Assembly: GCA_031273455.1 (NCBI GenBank) | Contig: JAISRZ010000078.1 | Coordinates: forward strand, 1-34,863 | Direction of reading: 5' to 3' | Length of the DNA: 34,863 bases | Source: Deltaproteobacteria bacterium | Lineage (GTDB): Bacteria; Desulfobacterota; Desulfarculia; Adiutricales; Adiutricaceae | Part shown: piece by piece, positions 17,252 to 25,136 of the stretch | Layout of the letters: each line of letters begins with the position of its first letter | Position numbering within the stretch: position 1 is the stretch's first letter | Program-made: the position numbers and the translations under genes | The notes under the pieces: generated by a model | What the model was told of the DNA's origin: nothing | Database searches by the model: none | What the model saw: the letters and a program-made list of their open reading frames with translations, nothing else

Positions 17252-19521
17252 TACTTCTTACCAACGCTGATATCAATAACGCGCATAGTGTCGTTACCGA
17301 GGATATCGACAACCTTGACAGCTATCTTTTTACGGCCAGTAGAACCGTTATAAGAGTGAAAAACGCTTTTTAGCTCTAATGTTCTGTCTTTTTTTGTCCT
17401 AAAAGTCTGCCATTCATTTTCAAAAATGAAATCACCTGTCCATTCTTCTGTGATTTCACCTGTAGCGATGTCTTTCCTGGCTATAATCTCCCTTTTACTC
17501 TCGAAATCAAAGTCTACCGCCCAATAATCAACCCAATCAGTCCATTTTTTAGTTAAAACTTCCTTCCTGATGATCCCATTCTTATCCTTGGTTAGTTTAG
17601 TTATCTGACCTCGTTGGACGATAATTTTACTACCGCCAGGCTTAAGCTTGGATTCAACTTCAGCGAAGGAGTCTTGCGAGTAAAAAACGGAGTAATTTGT
17701 CAGTTCCACCGCTACTTCATTATTCTTGTAAAGTGGGCAAATTTCAATGTAAGCGGCGTCATGAAACGAAATTTGGTCTTTGTCCACCGCCCTCTTGTCA
17801 AAAACATCAGCGGGGATATATTTAGGCGCGATATTAATGCCTTTACTTTTAGCTTCTTCTAAAATATTAGGGAATAGTCCCATTTCAAACTCGAAACCAA
17901 GTATATCAACATTAACAACCCGATTTTTACGACATTCTAATATAACTTCTTCTATAAACAGGCGGGTAACAGGCAGATTGACTGGGCCAATGACTACCAT
18001 GCGACCCGACTTTTTGCCATGATAAGTCGTGAATCCCTCAACAGGCTCAGCGTGATAGGCTCGAAGAATCAATTCTTTAAACGCCTGTTCCTTGGCTTCC
18101 CGCTGTCTAAGTTTTTCTTCCTCCCGTAGGTCCTGATTAACGGCGACATAGTGCTGACGCTCATATTTGCCTAGGTTAAGGACATCAAAAGCTCTATAGG
18201 GCTTACCGGCTTTTTTAAGCTCGCGCTGAACTCCCAAAAGACGTTTTCTGGTGGTATGGATGGCGAACTTACCAAGGTCTGTGGCTATCCATTTGCGGCC
18301 AAGTTTTTCAGCGACAGCGGCGGTTGTGCCAGAGCCACAGAAGAAATCAGCTACTATATCTCCTCCTTTAGAAGAAGCGTTTATGATACGATTAAGCAAT
18401 GTTTCTGGTTTTTGTGTCGGATAATCAATTCTTTCGTCAGCATGGGCAGAAACAATATTTATATCATCCCATAAATTTTGTACAAATTCTCCCTCATTTT
18501 CATCTAAATACCTTTTACGTTGGATTCTTCCATCTTTCTTTTTTGGAAAATATAATTTGCCTAATTTATCCCATTCAATCATCTTTTCAATAGAAATAGC
18601 CCAACCTTTTTCTGGAGGTTTATATCCTTTGTACTCGTATTTTAAAGTTGGACTATAACTAGGACTTGCTAAATTATCAATCCTATATCTACGCCCATTT
18701 TCATCAATATGACGATAAAATTCATCAATATAATCTTGCCTTAGAGGTTTAAGTGGATTTGAAAAATAAATAGTTTTGTTTTTAGAGTAGAAAAATATTG
18801 TATCTGTTTGAACCCCATAATTTGTCGGGTTTTGGGTGGTAATCCCTCTTCCGGTTTTTCTTTTCCAGATAATTTCGTTACGAAAATTACTAACGCCAAA
18901 AATCTCATCTAAAATAGTTTTAATATAATTATTAGTTCTTCTGTCGCAATGTACATAAATAGATCCGTTTTCAGACAAAATATCTCGCAATAATTTAAAT
19001 CTTTCATAAATCATTGAAATAAAACTATCCGCTCCCTTACCCCAAGTATCCCTATAAGCTATTTCTTCTATAATAGAAGGGTTTTTTGTAAAAGTATCTT
19101 CACCTATTTCAATATCTATCGAAAAATCAGCTCCAACATCGAAAGGTGGATCGATATATATCAATTTAATTCCACCTTGCCTCTCAATCTCCTCTCTCAT
19201 AGGGCCATTCTTAAGGGAAGAAAGGATAAGTTTGTTGTCCCCCCAGATAAGTTTGTTGCTCCAGCCATCCTGTTGCCTACCACGTTTATCCACCGCGAAT
19301 AGATCGCCAGTTTCGAAGGCCTCGCTTCTTGGCTCATCAACCTGCTCAATTATCTGGAAAGGCAGAGCCACGTTACAGACGCTGTTGGTCTTCCCGTTCC
19401 AAACCAGCTCAACCTCTCTTGGGTCCTCAAACAGGAGATAGCGATACTTTTCTGGTAAAGGCTTATCTTCCTCCAGATATCGTTGGATTTCCTGAATCTC
19501 TTGGGGGGTCAGTCTGGGCAT
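17251..19521 (-). CDS. mod: Type III DNA-methyltransferase (adenine-N6), Mod subunit
   Basis: Mod recognises the target site and methylates adenine on one strand; it is also required for cleavage by Res. The 756-residue protein has the beta-class motif order, with the catalytic DPPF (a DPPY variant) at 124-127 and the S-adenosylmethionine-binding motif FFCGSGTT near 394. The intervening region should hold the target-recognition domain. The C-terminal third is the conserved Mod-specific region. I see no simple-sequence repeat in the gene of the kind that makes some mod genes phase variable. It starts with ATG at 19521 after a weak GAGG site, and a promoter lies at 19585-19612. Mod and Res form a complete system. 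The recognition sequence cannot be read from the gene. Confidence 0.95.
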   Translation of the reverse strand: MPRLTPQEIQEIQRYLEEDKPLPEKYRYLLFEDPREVELVWNGKTNSVCNVALPFQIIEQVDEPRSEAFETGDLFAVDKRGRQQDGWSNKLIWGDNKLILSSLKNGPMREEIERQGGIKLIYIDPPFDVGADFSIDIEIGEDTFTKNPSIIEEIAYRDTWGKGADSFISMIYERFKLLRDILSENGSIYVHCDRRTNNYIKTILDEIFGVSNFRNEIIWKRKTGRGITTQNPTNYGVQTDTIFFYSKNKTIYFSNPLKPLRQDYIDEFYRHIDENGRRYRIDNLASPSYSPTLKYEYKGYKPPEKGWAISIEKMIEWDKLGKLYFPKKKDGRIQRKRYLDENEGEFVQNLWDDINIVSAHADERIDYPTQKPETLLNRIINASSKGGDIVADFFCGSGTTAAVAEKLGRKWIATDLGKFAIHTTRKRLLGVQRELKKAGKPYRAFDVLNLGKYERQHYVAVNQDLREEEKLRQREAKEQAFKELILRAYHAEPVEGFTTYHGKKSGRMVVIGPVNLPVTRLFIEEVILECRKNRVVNVDILGFEFEMGLFPNILEEAKSKGINIAPKYIPADVFDKRAVDKDQISFHDAAYIEICPLYKNNEVAVELTNYSVFYSQDSFAEVESKLKPGGSKIIVQRGQITKLTKDKNGIIRKEVLTKKWTDWVDYWAVDFDFESKREIIARKDIATGEITEEWTGDFIFENEWQTFRTKKDRTLELKSVFHSYNGSTGRKKIAVKVVDILGNDTMRVIDISVGKK

Positions 19522-19584
19522 TAAAATACAACCTCGGAAGTCGCGATATGTTTTTAACTTAAAACGCCTTAAATAAATAACGAT

Positions 19585-19612
19585 TTTATACCAGACTCAT
19601 TTGATTTGTCAA
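19585..19612 (-). promoter_or_regulatory. Promoter of the mod-res operon
   Basis: Read on the minus strand, TTGACA (19612-19607) is followed by a 16-bp spacer and TATAAA (19590-19585). Transcription would start near 19578, about 57 bases before the mod ATG. Confidence 0.65.
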
Positions 19613-19716
19613 GAGAAATAAAAGAAACAATTTTATATTTCTAATAATGTTTGTTTTACAGGAATTATACTTCTTTAAAGAGCGGTCTTCGCCTTTGGGC
19701 AAGATATCATCCATAG

Positions 19717-19741
19717 GGAGCGAACTAGGCTAGTTCGCTCC
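19717..19741. repeat. Perfect 11-bp hairpin
   Basis: GGAGCGAACTA (19717-19727) and TAGTTCGCTCC (19731-19741) form a perfect stem with a 3-base loop. No T-run follows on the plus strand. Confidence 0.6.
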
Positions 19742-19891
19742 AAAACAACCCTTTATCTTCGAGGGGAGGATCGATGGGGATAGAGAAGTGAGGTTAAAGG
19801 ACGCGTCTTAAGGATAAACGCGCCTCGGGTAATTGTCGAGAAAAGACAATTGGGTTGTTGGAGCTAACTAGCTTAAGGGCGATATTTTGGT

Positions 19892-20010
19892 TTTTCGCGG
19901 CTAAATACGGGCGGGTAAACTAAATCATTAGGGCTTCAACACTGTTGAGTGAGAGGGAGGGCCCCAGCGTTTGACCGGTCCTGATTAAGTTAAGTATTTA
20001 GCCGCGAAAA
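19892..20010. repeat. 119-bp element with perfect 17-bp inverted ends
   Basis: TTTTCGCGGCTAAATAC (19892-19908) is the exact inverse of GTATTTAGCCGCGAAAA (19994-20010). Pairing continues imperfectly inwards (ACTAAATCATTAGG against CCTGATTAAGTTAA), so the whole unit can form one long hairpin. No target-site duplication is evident. It could be a miniature inverted-repeat element or a structured RNA; only one copy is in the window. Confidence 0.6.
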
Positions 20011-20015
20011 GCGAG

Positions 20016-20044
20016 GGTTATGGTTGGGTGACGCGACCATAACC
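20016..20044. repeat. 9-bp hairpin next to the 119-bp element
   Basis: GGTTATGGT (20016-20024) pairs with ACCATAACC (20036-20044) around an 11-base loop. It lies 5 bases after the larger inverted repeat. Confidence 0.5.
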
Positions 20045-20088
20045 TTGATTCCATATCAACCTTTAAGCTTAAAAATCCTGGCCAGAAG

Positions 20089-20111
20089 GGCGGCTTTTGG
20101 TCGCCTTTTTT
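20089..20111 (+). terminator. Intrinsic terminator on the plus strand
   Basis: GGCGGC (20089-20094) pairs with GTCGCC (20100-20105, one G-U pair) around a 5-base loop, followed by six T residues. There is no plus-strand gene upstream, so it suggests a non-coding transcript through the inverted-repeat region, or chance. Confidence 0.4.
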
Positions 20112-20229
20112 CTAAATGACCGGGACTATAACGTTTTAGCGAGCCGGATTTAGGTTAAACATCGCGACCGCGTGGGCGAATTCTGTTTTTTGGAGCTAAA
20201 ACTGGCGCTTTGTTCGTTATTCATAAGGG

Positions 20230-20910
20230 CTATTCTTCCAATCCCGAGGTATTCGTGTCCAGCTCGAGCAAGGACGGGTTATTTATAAGGACGGCGCTCC
20301 GCAGATGATGGAAGGCCTTATCGAGATCCTGGCGCATTAAGTTGTTGGTTTCCTTATAGATCAACCCAAGTCGGTAATGGGCCGTGGGGTTCCCTTGTTG
20401 GCTAGAGAGGGTGTAATATTTCACGGCCCGTTCAATATCGTAAGCCACGCCGTCACCGTCTTCGTAAGCTTTGCCGAGGGAATACTGAGAGGCGGGGTCG
20501 CCTAAATTGGCCCCTTTTTGCCACAAATCTAGGCCCTTCTCCTTGTTAACCGGGGTTCCGAGGCCAAAAAAGTGGGCCAGGCCTAAGGAGAAGAAGGCGG
20601 GTTTACAGCCGTTGGACACGGCCTGTTTCCAATATTTTAAGGATTTAGTCCGGTCTTTATCGACCCCGGACCCGGAGTGGTAGGCCCAGCCCAAGTGATT
20701 CATGGCCGGGGCGAAGCCGCGGATAACGGATTTGCGCCACCACTCGACCGCTCGCTCTGAGTCTTGAGGGACCATATCGCCCAATTTGTAGGCCACGCCT
20801 AGGTTGCACATGGCTTCCCGGTCCCCTAAACCGGCCATACGGCGCCACTTATCGATGAGCGGCTGATTCCCGTTAGGTTGAGATGATTTAGACGCGCGTT
20901 TTTTTCCCAA
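20230..20910 (-). CDS. Sel1-repeat protein (226 aa)
   Basis: Sel1-like repeats are helical-pair units of about 36 residues that act as protein-binding scaffolds. This protein opens with the cluster's shared N-terminal module (LIDKWRRMAGLGDREAMCNL). About five repeats follow, for example AVEWWRKSVIRGFAPAMNHL and AVKYYTLSSQQGNPTAHYRL. It stops where full-length relatives have two or three more repeats, ending in an unrelated short tail, so it may be C-terminally truncated. There is no signal peptide or membrane segment, so a cytoplasmic location is likely. The start is TTG at 20910, well placed after GGAG; no in-frame ATG fits. The binding partner is unknown. Confidence 0.85.
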   Translation of the reverse strand: MGKKRASKSSQPNGNQPLIDKWRRMAGLGDREAMCNLGVAYKLGDMVPQDSERAVEWWRKSVIRGFAPAMNHLGWAYHSGSGVDKDRTKSLKYWKQAVSNGCKPAFFSLGLAHFFGLGTPVNKEKGLDLWQKGANLGDPASQYSLGKAYEDGDGVAYDIERAVKYYTLSSQQGNPTAHYRLGLIYKETNNLMRQDLDKAFHHLRSAVLINNPSLLELDTNTSGLEE

Positions 20911-20996
20911 AATTTCTCTCCATATATTCGCCTTGAGGCGCGAAAGGGTTTAATGGTTAATCAGTGAAATGGTCTTTCTCTTAAGGTTTTATGGCC

Positions 20997-21905
20997 TTAA
21001 AAAGTCAACTCTTGTAGGCGCCGGTGATCGCCTTTTTCCCAGTATTTCAGGGCTAAAATAGCCTTGGGGTGGCCATCGTTAGCGGCGTTCCGCCACAGCG
21101 ACTCGACCGCTTGGCCATCGTTGGTAGCCCGATTTAAACGTTTATAACGAGCCAAGCCCAGGTTGAACTTGGCGTCCGCGTCGCCATATTCCGCGGCCCT
21201 TTGCCAAAAGTAGGTGGCCTGAGCCTCGTTCTTGGGCACGCCTAGGCCGCTATACAAAGCCCGACCGAATATGACCATGGATCGGGGGTGATCCAGAAGG
21301 GCGGCGTTTTGCCAATGATATAAAGCCCGAGGCTGATCTTGGATCAAGGACGGGCGGTCAAAGATTACCCCAAGTTGGTGATGAGCCGCCGCGTTGCCTT
21401 TAAGGCTAGCTTTGGTGTAATACTTAATAGCCAGGTCGATATTCTGAGGCTTCCCATCGCCTTTCTCGTAAACCTGGCCCAAGGAAAATTGGGAGGCCGG
21501 GTCATCCGCTTGATCCCCTTTTTCCCAGGTTTCAATCGCCAAAACCGGATCAACGTCGGTCCCGAGGCCATGGCGATAAGCCACCCCTAAGGAGAAAAAG
21601 GCCGGGGGGTAACCCTTGGCCACGGCCTTTCGCCATAAGGCGAACGACATCGCGCAATCCTCTTCCACCCCTTCGCCGCCATAGTGGGCCCAGCCTAAGT
21701 TATCCATGGCCGGGGCGTGGCCTTTCGCGACCGCTTTCCACCACCAAACAACGGCTTGGTCTTGATCCATGGGGACCACGTCGCCAAAATGGAAGGCCAC
21801 GCCTAAGTTGTTCATGGCCTCAGCGTCATTTAAACCGGCCAAGCGCCGCCAACTGTCGATGGTCGCTTGATCTTTGGGTTTTTCGCTATTACCGTATTTT
21901 TTCAT
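20997..21905 (-). CDS. Sel1-repeat protein, full length (302 aa)
   Basis: This is one of the full-length members of the minus-strand family. The N-terminal module is TIDSWRRLAGLNDAEAMNNL. About seven Sel1 units follow, including VVWWWKAVAKGHAPAMDNLG and AIKYYTKASLKGNAAAHHQL, then the family's C-terminal block ALKYWEKGDHRRLQELTF. No signal peptide or transmembrane helix is present. The ATG at 21905 has AAAGGA 8 bases upstream. Repeat units match neighbouring paralogues closely, which points to recent tandem duplication. The role is unknown; Sel1 proteins can mediate interactions with other proteins, including host proteins in some intracellular bacteria, but nothing here shows that. Confidence 0.88.
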   Translation of the reverse strand: MKKYGNSEKPKDQATIDSWRRLAGLNDAEAMNNLGVAFHFGDVVPMDQDQAVVWWWKAVAKGHAPAMDNLGWAHYGGEGVEEDCAMSFALWRKAVAKGYPPAFFSLGVAYRHGLGTDVDPVLAIETWEKGDQADDPASQFSLGQVYEKGDGKPQNIDLAIKYYTKASLKGNAAAHHQLGVIFDRPSLIQDQPRALYHWQNAALLDHPRSMVIFGRALYSGLGVPKNEAQATYFWQRAAEYGDADAKFNLGLARYKRLNRATNDGQAVESLWRNAANDGHPKAILALKYWEKGDHRRLQELTF

Positions 21906-22133
21906 GTTAGGGTCCTTTATCGCGCGATATTTTTCATTGATTAGTTACTATCGCGATTGCGTTAAATTAATATATAAACAATTAGATGTTAGATGGCGCT
22001 TAGCCCCCGAACCGCCGCGCTCAATCAACTGGTCAACTTGGCGGTGGGAATAAGGGGAGGCCAAGTCGCTTCCTTTAGCCCCCCATTTTTCCGGTTTCCC
22101 TAGCCCTAGTCATAGTGTTAGCCACTTTCTGTT

Positions 22134-22473
22134 TCCAAGGCCGAAAAGGCGAACCCTAAGAAAAAACCCGCCGGCGTTTATCTTTTAGGATGGACTTTAG
22201 CCAAAACTCCAACGCCTTGGGTCCATCATTTCCCGCCCTTTGGCCGCCATAGTAGGCCAAGCTCAAGTTATTCTTGGTCGGGGCCTGGTCTTTCGCGGTC
22301 GCTTTCCGCCACCAATAAGTGGCTTCCACTTGATCTGGGGTCACGATTTGGCCTGAATGGAAGGCCACGCCTAAGTTGTTCAAGGCCCCATTGACGTCTA
22401 TAAAGGCTAAGCGGCGCCACCGGTCGGCGGTCGTTTGGGGCATGGGTGGTTGGATCTTAATATTTTTTCGCAA
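22134..22473 (-). pseudogene. Truncated and frameshifted Sel1 gene
   Basis: The open part (22156-22473, 105 residues, TTG start after AAAGGAG) has the shared N-terminal module (TTADRWRRLAFIDVNGALNN) and two repeats, then breaks at ILKDKRRRVFS. In another frame the repeat continues as NAGGFFLRVRLFGLG (about 22134-22178), which matches the PAFFSLGVAYxxGLG block of its relatives. After that no similarity remains. It is therefore the 5' remnant of a longer gene with at least one frameshift. A short protein could still be made. Confidence 0.7.
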
Positions 22474-22507
22474 AATGAAACTCCTTTAATCTACGATTGT
22501 CAATAAG

Positions 22508-23452
22508 TCATATCAAAACAGTTGGGTCGTCAAGGTCTAAATCGCTGTAAAAATCAAAAGCCGCCAGCTTATCGCGTTGGTCATTTTCGAGTAAGGTTAG
22601 GGCTGAAGCGGCTTTATCGTGACCATTGTCCGCGGCTTTTCGCCACCATTCTCTAGCCAGTTTGTCGCTAAAGGTGGAAGAGTCCGGGTTTTTATAATGG
22701 AGCAGTCCCATGCAGTACATGGCGTCCAGGTCGCCATATTCCACCGCTTTTTGCCAAAATCGCGTGGCCAAGGCTTCGTTCTTGGGCTCCCCATCGCCTT
22801 TATATAAAGCCAGACCATAATAGACCATGGACTTTGGGTGACGCTTAGAGGCGGCCTCCCGCCAATGGCTTAAAGCTTTGGCCTGATCAAAACGCGAGGT
22901 TTCGCCGCTATAAATACGCCCTAACCGGTAATGAGCGCCCAAGTAACCTTGTTGGCTGGATAGGGTGAAATACTTAATGGCCTGGTCTATATCCTTGGGG
23001 GCTCCTTCGCCCAACTCGAAAGAGCGCGCTAGGGCGTATTGGGCATCGGGATCGCCGTTTTTAGCCCCTTTTTCCCAGAATTCTACGGCTTTAGCCTTAT
23101 CCACCTCGGTCCCATGGCCATAAAAATAGGCCACGCCTAAGGGACCATAAGCGGATTTAAAACCACAGGCGACGGATTTTTCCCATAATCGCAAGGCCTT
23201 AACGTAATCTCGCTCGACCACTGAGCCTAAATGATAGAGGCAACCCAAGGCGTACATAGACGGGGGGTGGTTACGGACCACCGCCTTCCGCCACCAATCC
23301 AGGGCTTCCGCTTTATCCTTGTTCACCACTTTGCCAAAATAGAAGGCGCCGCCCAAGTTGGCCATAGCGGCCTTGTCCCCCACTCCAGCCATACGACGCC
23401 ACTTATCGATGGTGGCTTGATTCTTTGGGGTCTTGAATTCAACTAAAAACAT
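22508..23452 (-). CDS. Sel1-repeat protein, full length (314 aa)
   Basis: This is a full-length family member. The N-terminal module TIDKWRRMAGVGDKAAMANL is followed by about seven Sel1 repeats (ALDWWRKAVVRNHPPSMYAL, AVEFWEKGAKNGDPDAQYAL, AIKYFTLSSQQGYLGAHYRL, ATRFWQKAVEYGDLDAMYCM). The conserved C-terminal block ALTLLENDQRDKLAAFDF carries an extra acidic tail of 12 residues (YSDLDLDDPTVL then I). I chose the ATG at 23452, with AAAGGAAG upstream; the TTG directly before it would add one residue. No export signal is present. The next gene downstream is a Sel1 pseudogene. Confidence 0.88.
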   Translation of the reverse strand: MFLVEFKTPKNQATIDKWRRMAGVGDKAAMANLGGAFYFGKVVNKDKAEALDWWRKAVVRNHPPSMYALGCLYHLGSVVERDYVKALRLWEKSVACGFKSAYGPLGVAYFYGHGTEVDKAKAVEFWEKGAKNGDPDAQYALARSFELGEGAPKDIDQAIKYFTLSSQQGYLGAHYRLGRIYSGETSRFDQAKALSHWREAASKRHPKSMVYYGLALYKGDGEPKNEALATRFWQKAVEYGDLDAMYCMGLLHYKNPDSSTFSDKLAREWWRKAADNGHDKAASALTLLENDQRDKLAAFDFYSDLDLDDPTVLI

Positions 23453-23517
23453 CAAAACGCGCTTCCTTTAATACGCGCCATTGGTCAAAGGCCAATGGCG
23501 TAAGATAAGAATCGTCA

Positions 23518-23585
23518 TTAAAAATCTAGAGCTTCCCGATACGCTCGGTCGTTGTTTTCTAAGTGGGTTTAGGCAAAATTGATCT
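23518..23585 (-). pseudogene. Detached C-terminal remnant of the neighbouring Sel1 gene
   Basis: Just past the stop of the gene at 23586-24509, another frame reads A-stop-THLENNDRAYREALDF-stop (23518-23574). This matches the C-terminal block ALTHLENGDHDSLGALDF of a paralogue, with TTA changed to TAA. It shows that the neighbouring gene once ended at 23518 and has lost its last repeats by frameshift and nonsense change. Confidence 0.65.
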
Positions 23586-24509
23586 TTAACGCCTATAACC
23601 AGCCATGACGCATCGGGACGATCGGCGCCGCGACTTTTTAATGTCCTCGTTTATCTGGATTGTCCTTAGCCCTTTGGCGACCGGCGGGGCTAAAATGTCT
23701 TTGACGCGGCCAGGTCCCCCGCTTTTCCGGCGAAAGGCGTAAGATAGTTGGTTACGAAAGGCCAAGATATCGTTATTAGGGAGCGTCAGTTTATTGTTGT
23801 AAAGTGGGCCTGAGCGGCCAAACCCCTCTTCCGATAGGTCGGATTGGGATTCGCTCTTAGAGTTATCGTCGACATACAAGATTATGGCTCGTGGGAAGGC
23901 CTTTTGGGCGGAGCGCTTCCAATGATCTAGAGCTTTGACTCTATCTGGGAGTTGGTTTAGGGGATTGAGGATTGTCCCCAGGGGGCCTTCCATTGTGGGG
24001 GTCCCATTTTGACTGGTCTTAGCGTAATACTTAGTGGCCAGCTCAATATCTTCGGGCGCGTCCTCGCCCCGCTCGTAAACTTGACCTAAAGAAAATAGGG
24101 ACCCTAAGTCGCCTAATTGGGCTCCTTGACCCCATAACTCTAGAGCTTTAGTCTTATTAACGTTGACGCCTAAGCCCAAAAAATAAGCTATCCCTAGGGA
24201 GTAATAAGCGGGCGTATAGCCATTTAATAATGACTTTTCCCATAATTTATAAGCTCTATCCCGATCCTGGGGGACTCCTAGGCCATAATAGTAGGCCCAA
24301 CCCAAGCGATCCGCGGACGGGGCGTGGCCGAGGTTAGCTTTCTCCTCCCAGCTAGCCGTAACTTGGGCTTGGTCCAGAGGAAGGCTAGGCCCATCATTAT
24401 TGGCGGCCTTAAAGTCGCGTTTAACGGCCTGGTTATGATCGTCTGGGCTGGGCCATAATTCGCTGATCGTTTGAATCCGCGTTCTATTTTTATTAATGAA
24501 TTCATTCAT
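23586..24509 (-). CDS. Degenerate Sel1-repeat protein (307 aa)
   Basis: The central part is typical (ADRLGWAYYYGLGVPQDRDR, ALELWGQGAQLGDLGSLFSL, IELATKYYAKTSQNGT). Both ends have eroded, however. The usual TIDKWRRLAGLGD module is replaced by IQTISELWPSPDDHNQAVKR, and the last 100 residues have no Sel1 pattern except a trace (AGY) at the very end. The ancestral C-terminus survives in another frame just downstream. The ATG at 24509 has AAAGAG upstream. The frame is open, so a protein may be produced, but I consider it a decaying copy. Confidence 0.6.
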   Translation of the reverse strand: MNEFINKNRTRIQTISELWPSPDDHNQAVKRDFKAANNDGPSLPLDQAQVTASWEEKANLGHAPSADRLGWAYYYGLGVPQDRDRAYKLWEKSLLNGYTPAYYSLGIAYFLGLGVNVNKTKALELWGQGAQLGDLGSLFSLGQVYERGEDAPEDIELATKYYAKTSQNGTPTMEGPLGTILNPLNQLPDRVKALDHWKRSAQKAFPRAIILYVDDNSKSESQSDLSEEGFGRSGPLYNNKLTLPNNDILAFRNQLSYAFRRKSGGPGRVKDILAPPVAKGLRTIQINEDIKKSRRRSSRCVMAGYRR

Positions 24510-24558
24510 GATATAACTCTTTTAATTACTCTGTAATATAAATAATTAATGCTATAAT

Positions 24559-25032
24559 TTAATCAATTATTTCCTTATCTAAATAATTTTGGAAATGATA
24601 TAAGCTTAATGAATATAAAGAGGCTAAGTTTCCTAATTTAGCTCCAAAAAGCCAGGTCGCCATGGCCTTAGTCGGGTTAGCTTTGACGCCAACGCCCCAA
24701 AAATACGCTAGCCCCAGGGAGTGATACGCGGGCGTATAGCCTTGGGCGCTGGCCTTTACCCATAACGGAAAAGCTTTGCCCCAATCCTTGGTGACTCCTT
24801 GGCCGTGATAGTAGGCCCAGCCCAAATGATCCATGGAGGGGGCGTAGCCTTGGACCGTGGCCTTTTTCCACCAAGACGCGGCCTGGGTTTGGTCTTGAGG
24901 GACGATGTGGCCGCCTTGATAGGCGCTACCTAAGTTGTGCATAGCCTCCTTGTTCCCGAGATCGGCTAAGCGGTTCCAGTCATCGATGGTCGTCTGAGTC
25001 GTTGGAGGCTCTATGTTATTGAATTCACTCAA
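24559..25032 (-). CDS. C-terminally truncated Sel1-repeat protein (157 aa)
   Basis: The N-terminal module TTIDDWNRLADLGNKEAMHN and three good repeats (ASWWKKATVQGYAPSMDHLG, FPLWVKASAQGYTPAYHSLG, and a third with ATWLFGAKLG) are intact. The fourth breaks off after LASLYSL into a short unrelated tail (SLYHFQNYLDKEIID). The remaining half of the template is missing, so this is a truncated copy. The start is TTG at 25032, with AAGGAAGG about 12 bases upstream, a rather long spacing. It could still be expressed as a short scaffold protein. Confidence 0.6.
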   Translation of the reverse strand: MSEFNNIEPPTTQTTIDDWNRLADLGNKEAMHNLGSAYQGGHIVPQDQTQAASWWKKATVQGYAPSMDHLGWAYYHGQGVTKDWGKAFPLWVKASAQGYTPAYHSLGLAYFWGVGVKANPTKAMATWLFGAKLGNLASLYSLSLYHFQNYLDKEIID

Positions 25033-25136
25033 AATATGACCGCCTTCCTTTTAGACATTAAACGCGCGGGGGGGCGCGATAACCCCAATCATTAAAAAAA
25101 ACAAAACTAAAAAACTTCCAGTGAGGTCCATTGGCT

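Larger units (their letters stand above)
19613..20229. other. Gene-free stretch rich in inverted repeats
   Basis: No ORF is supported on either strand. The stretch contains several hairpins, listed separately, plus a short one (AATTGTC/GACAATT near 19836-19857). It ends with a terminator-like hairpin that has its T-run on the plus strand, although no plus-strand gene precedes it. It may encode structured RNA or be a non-autonomous element. Confidence 0.55.

Noticed and set aside
17251..19521. Phase-variable mod gene
   Set aside because: No tandem simple-sequence repeat or long homopolymer that could cause slippage was seen in the gene or its start region.
19892..20010. Integron attC site
   Set aside because: The size would fit, but the ends lack the required GTT-containing core sites and no integrase or cassette array is near.
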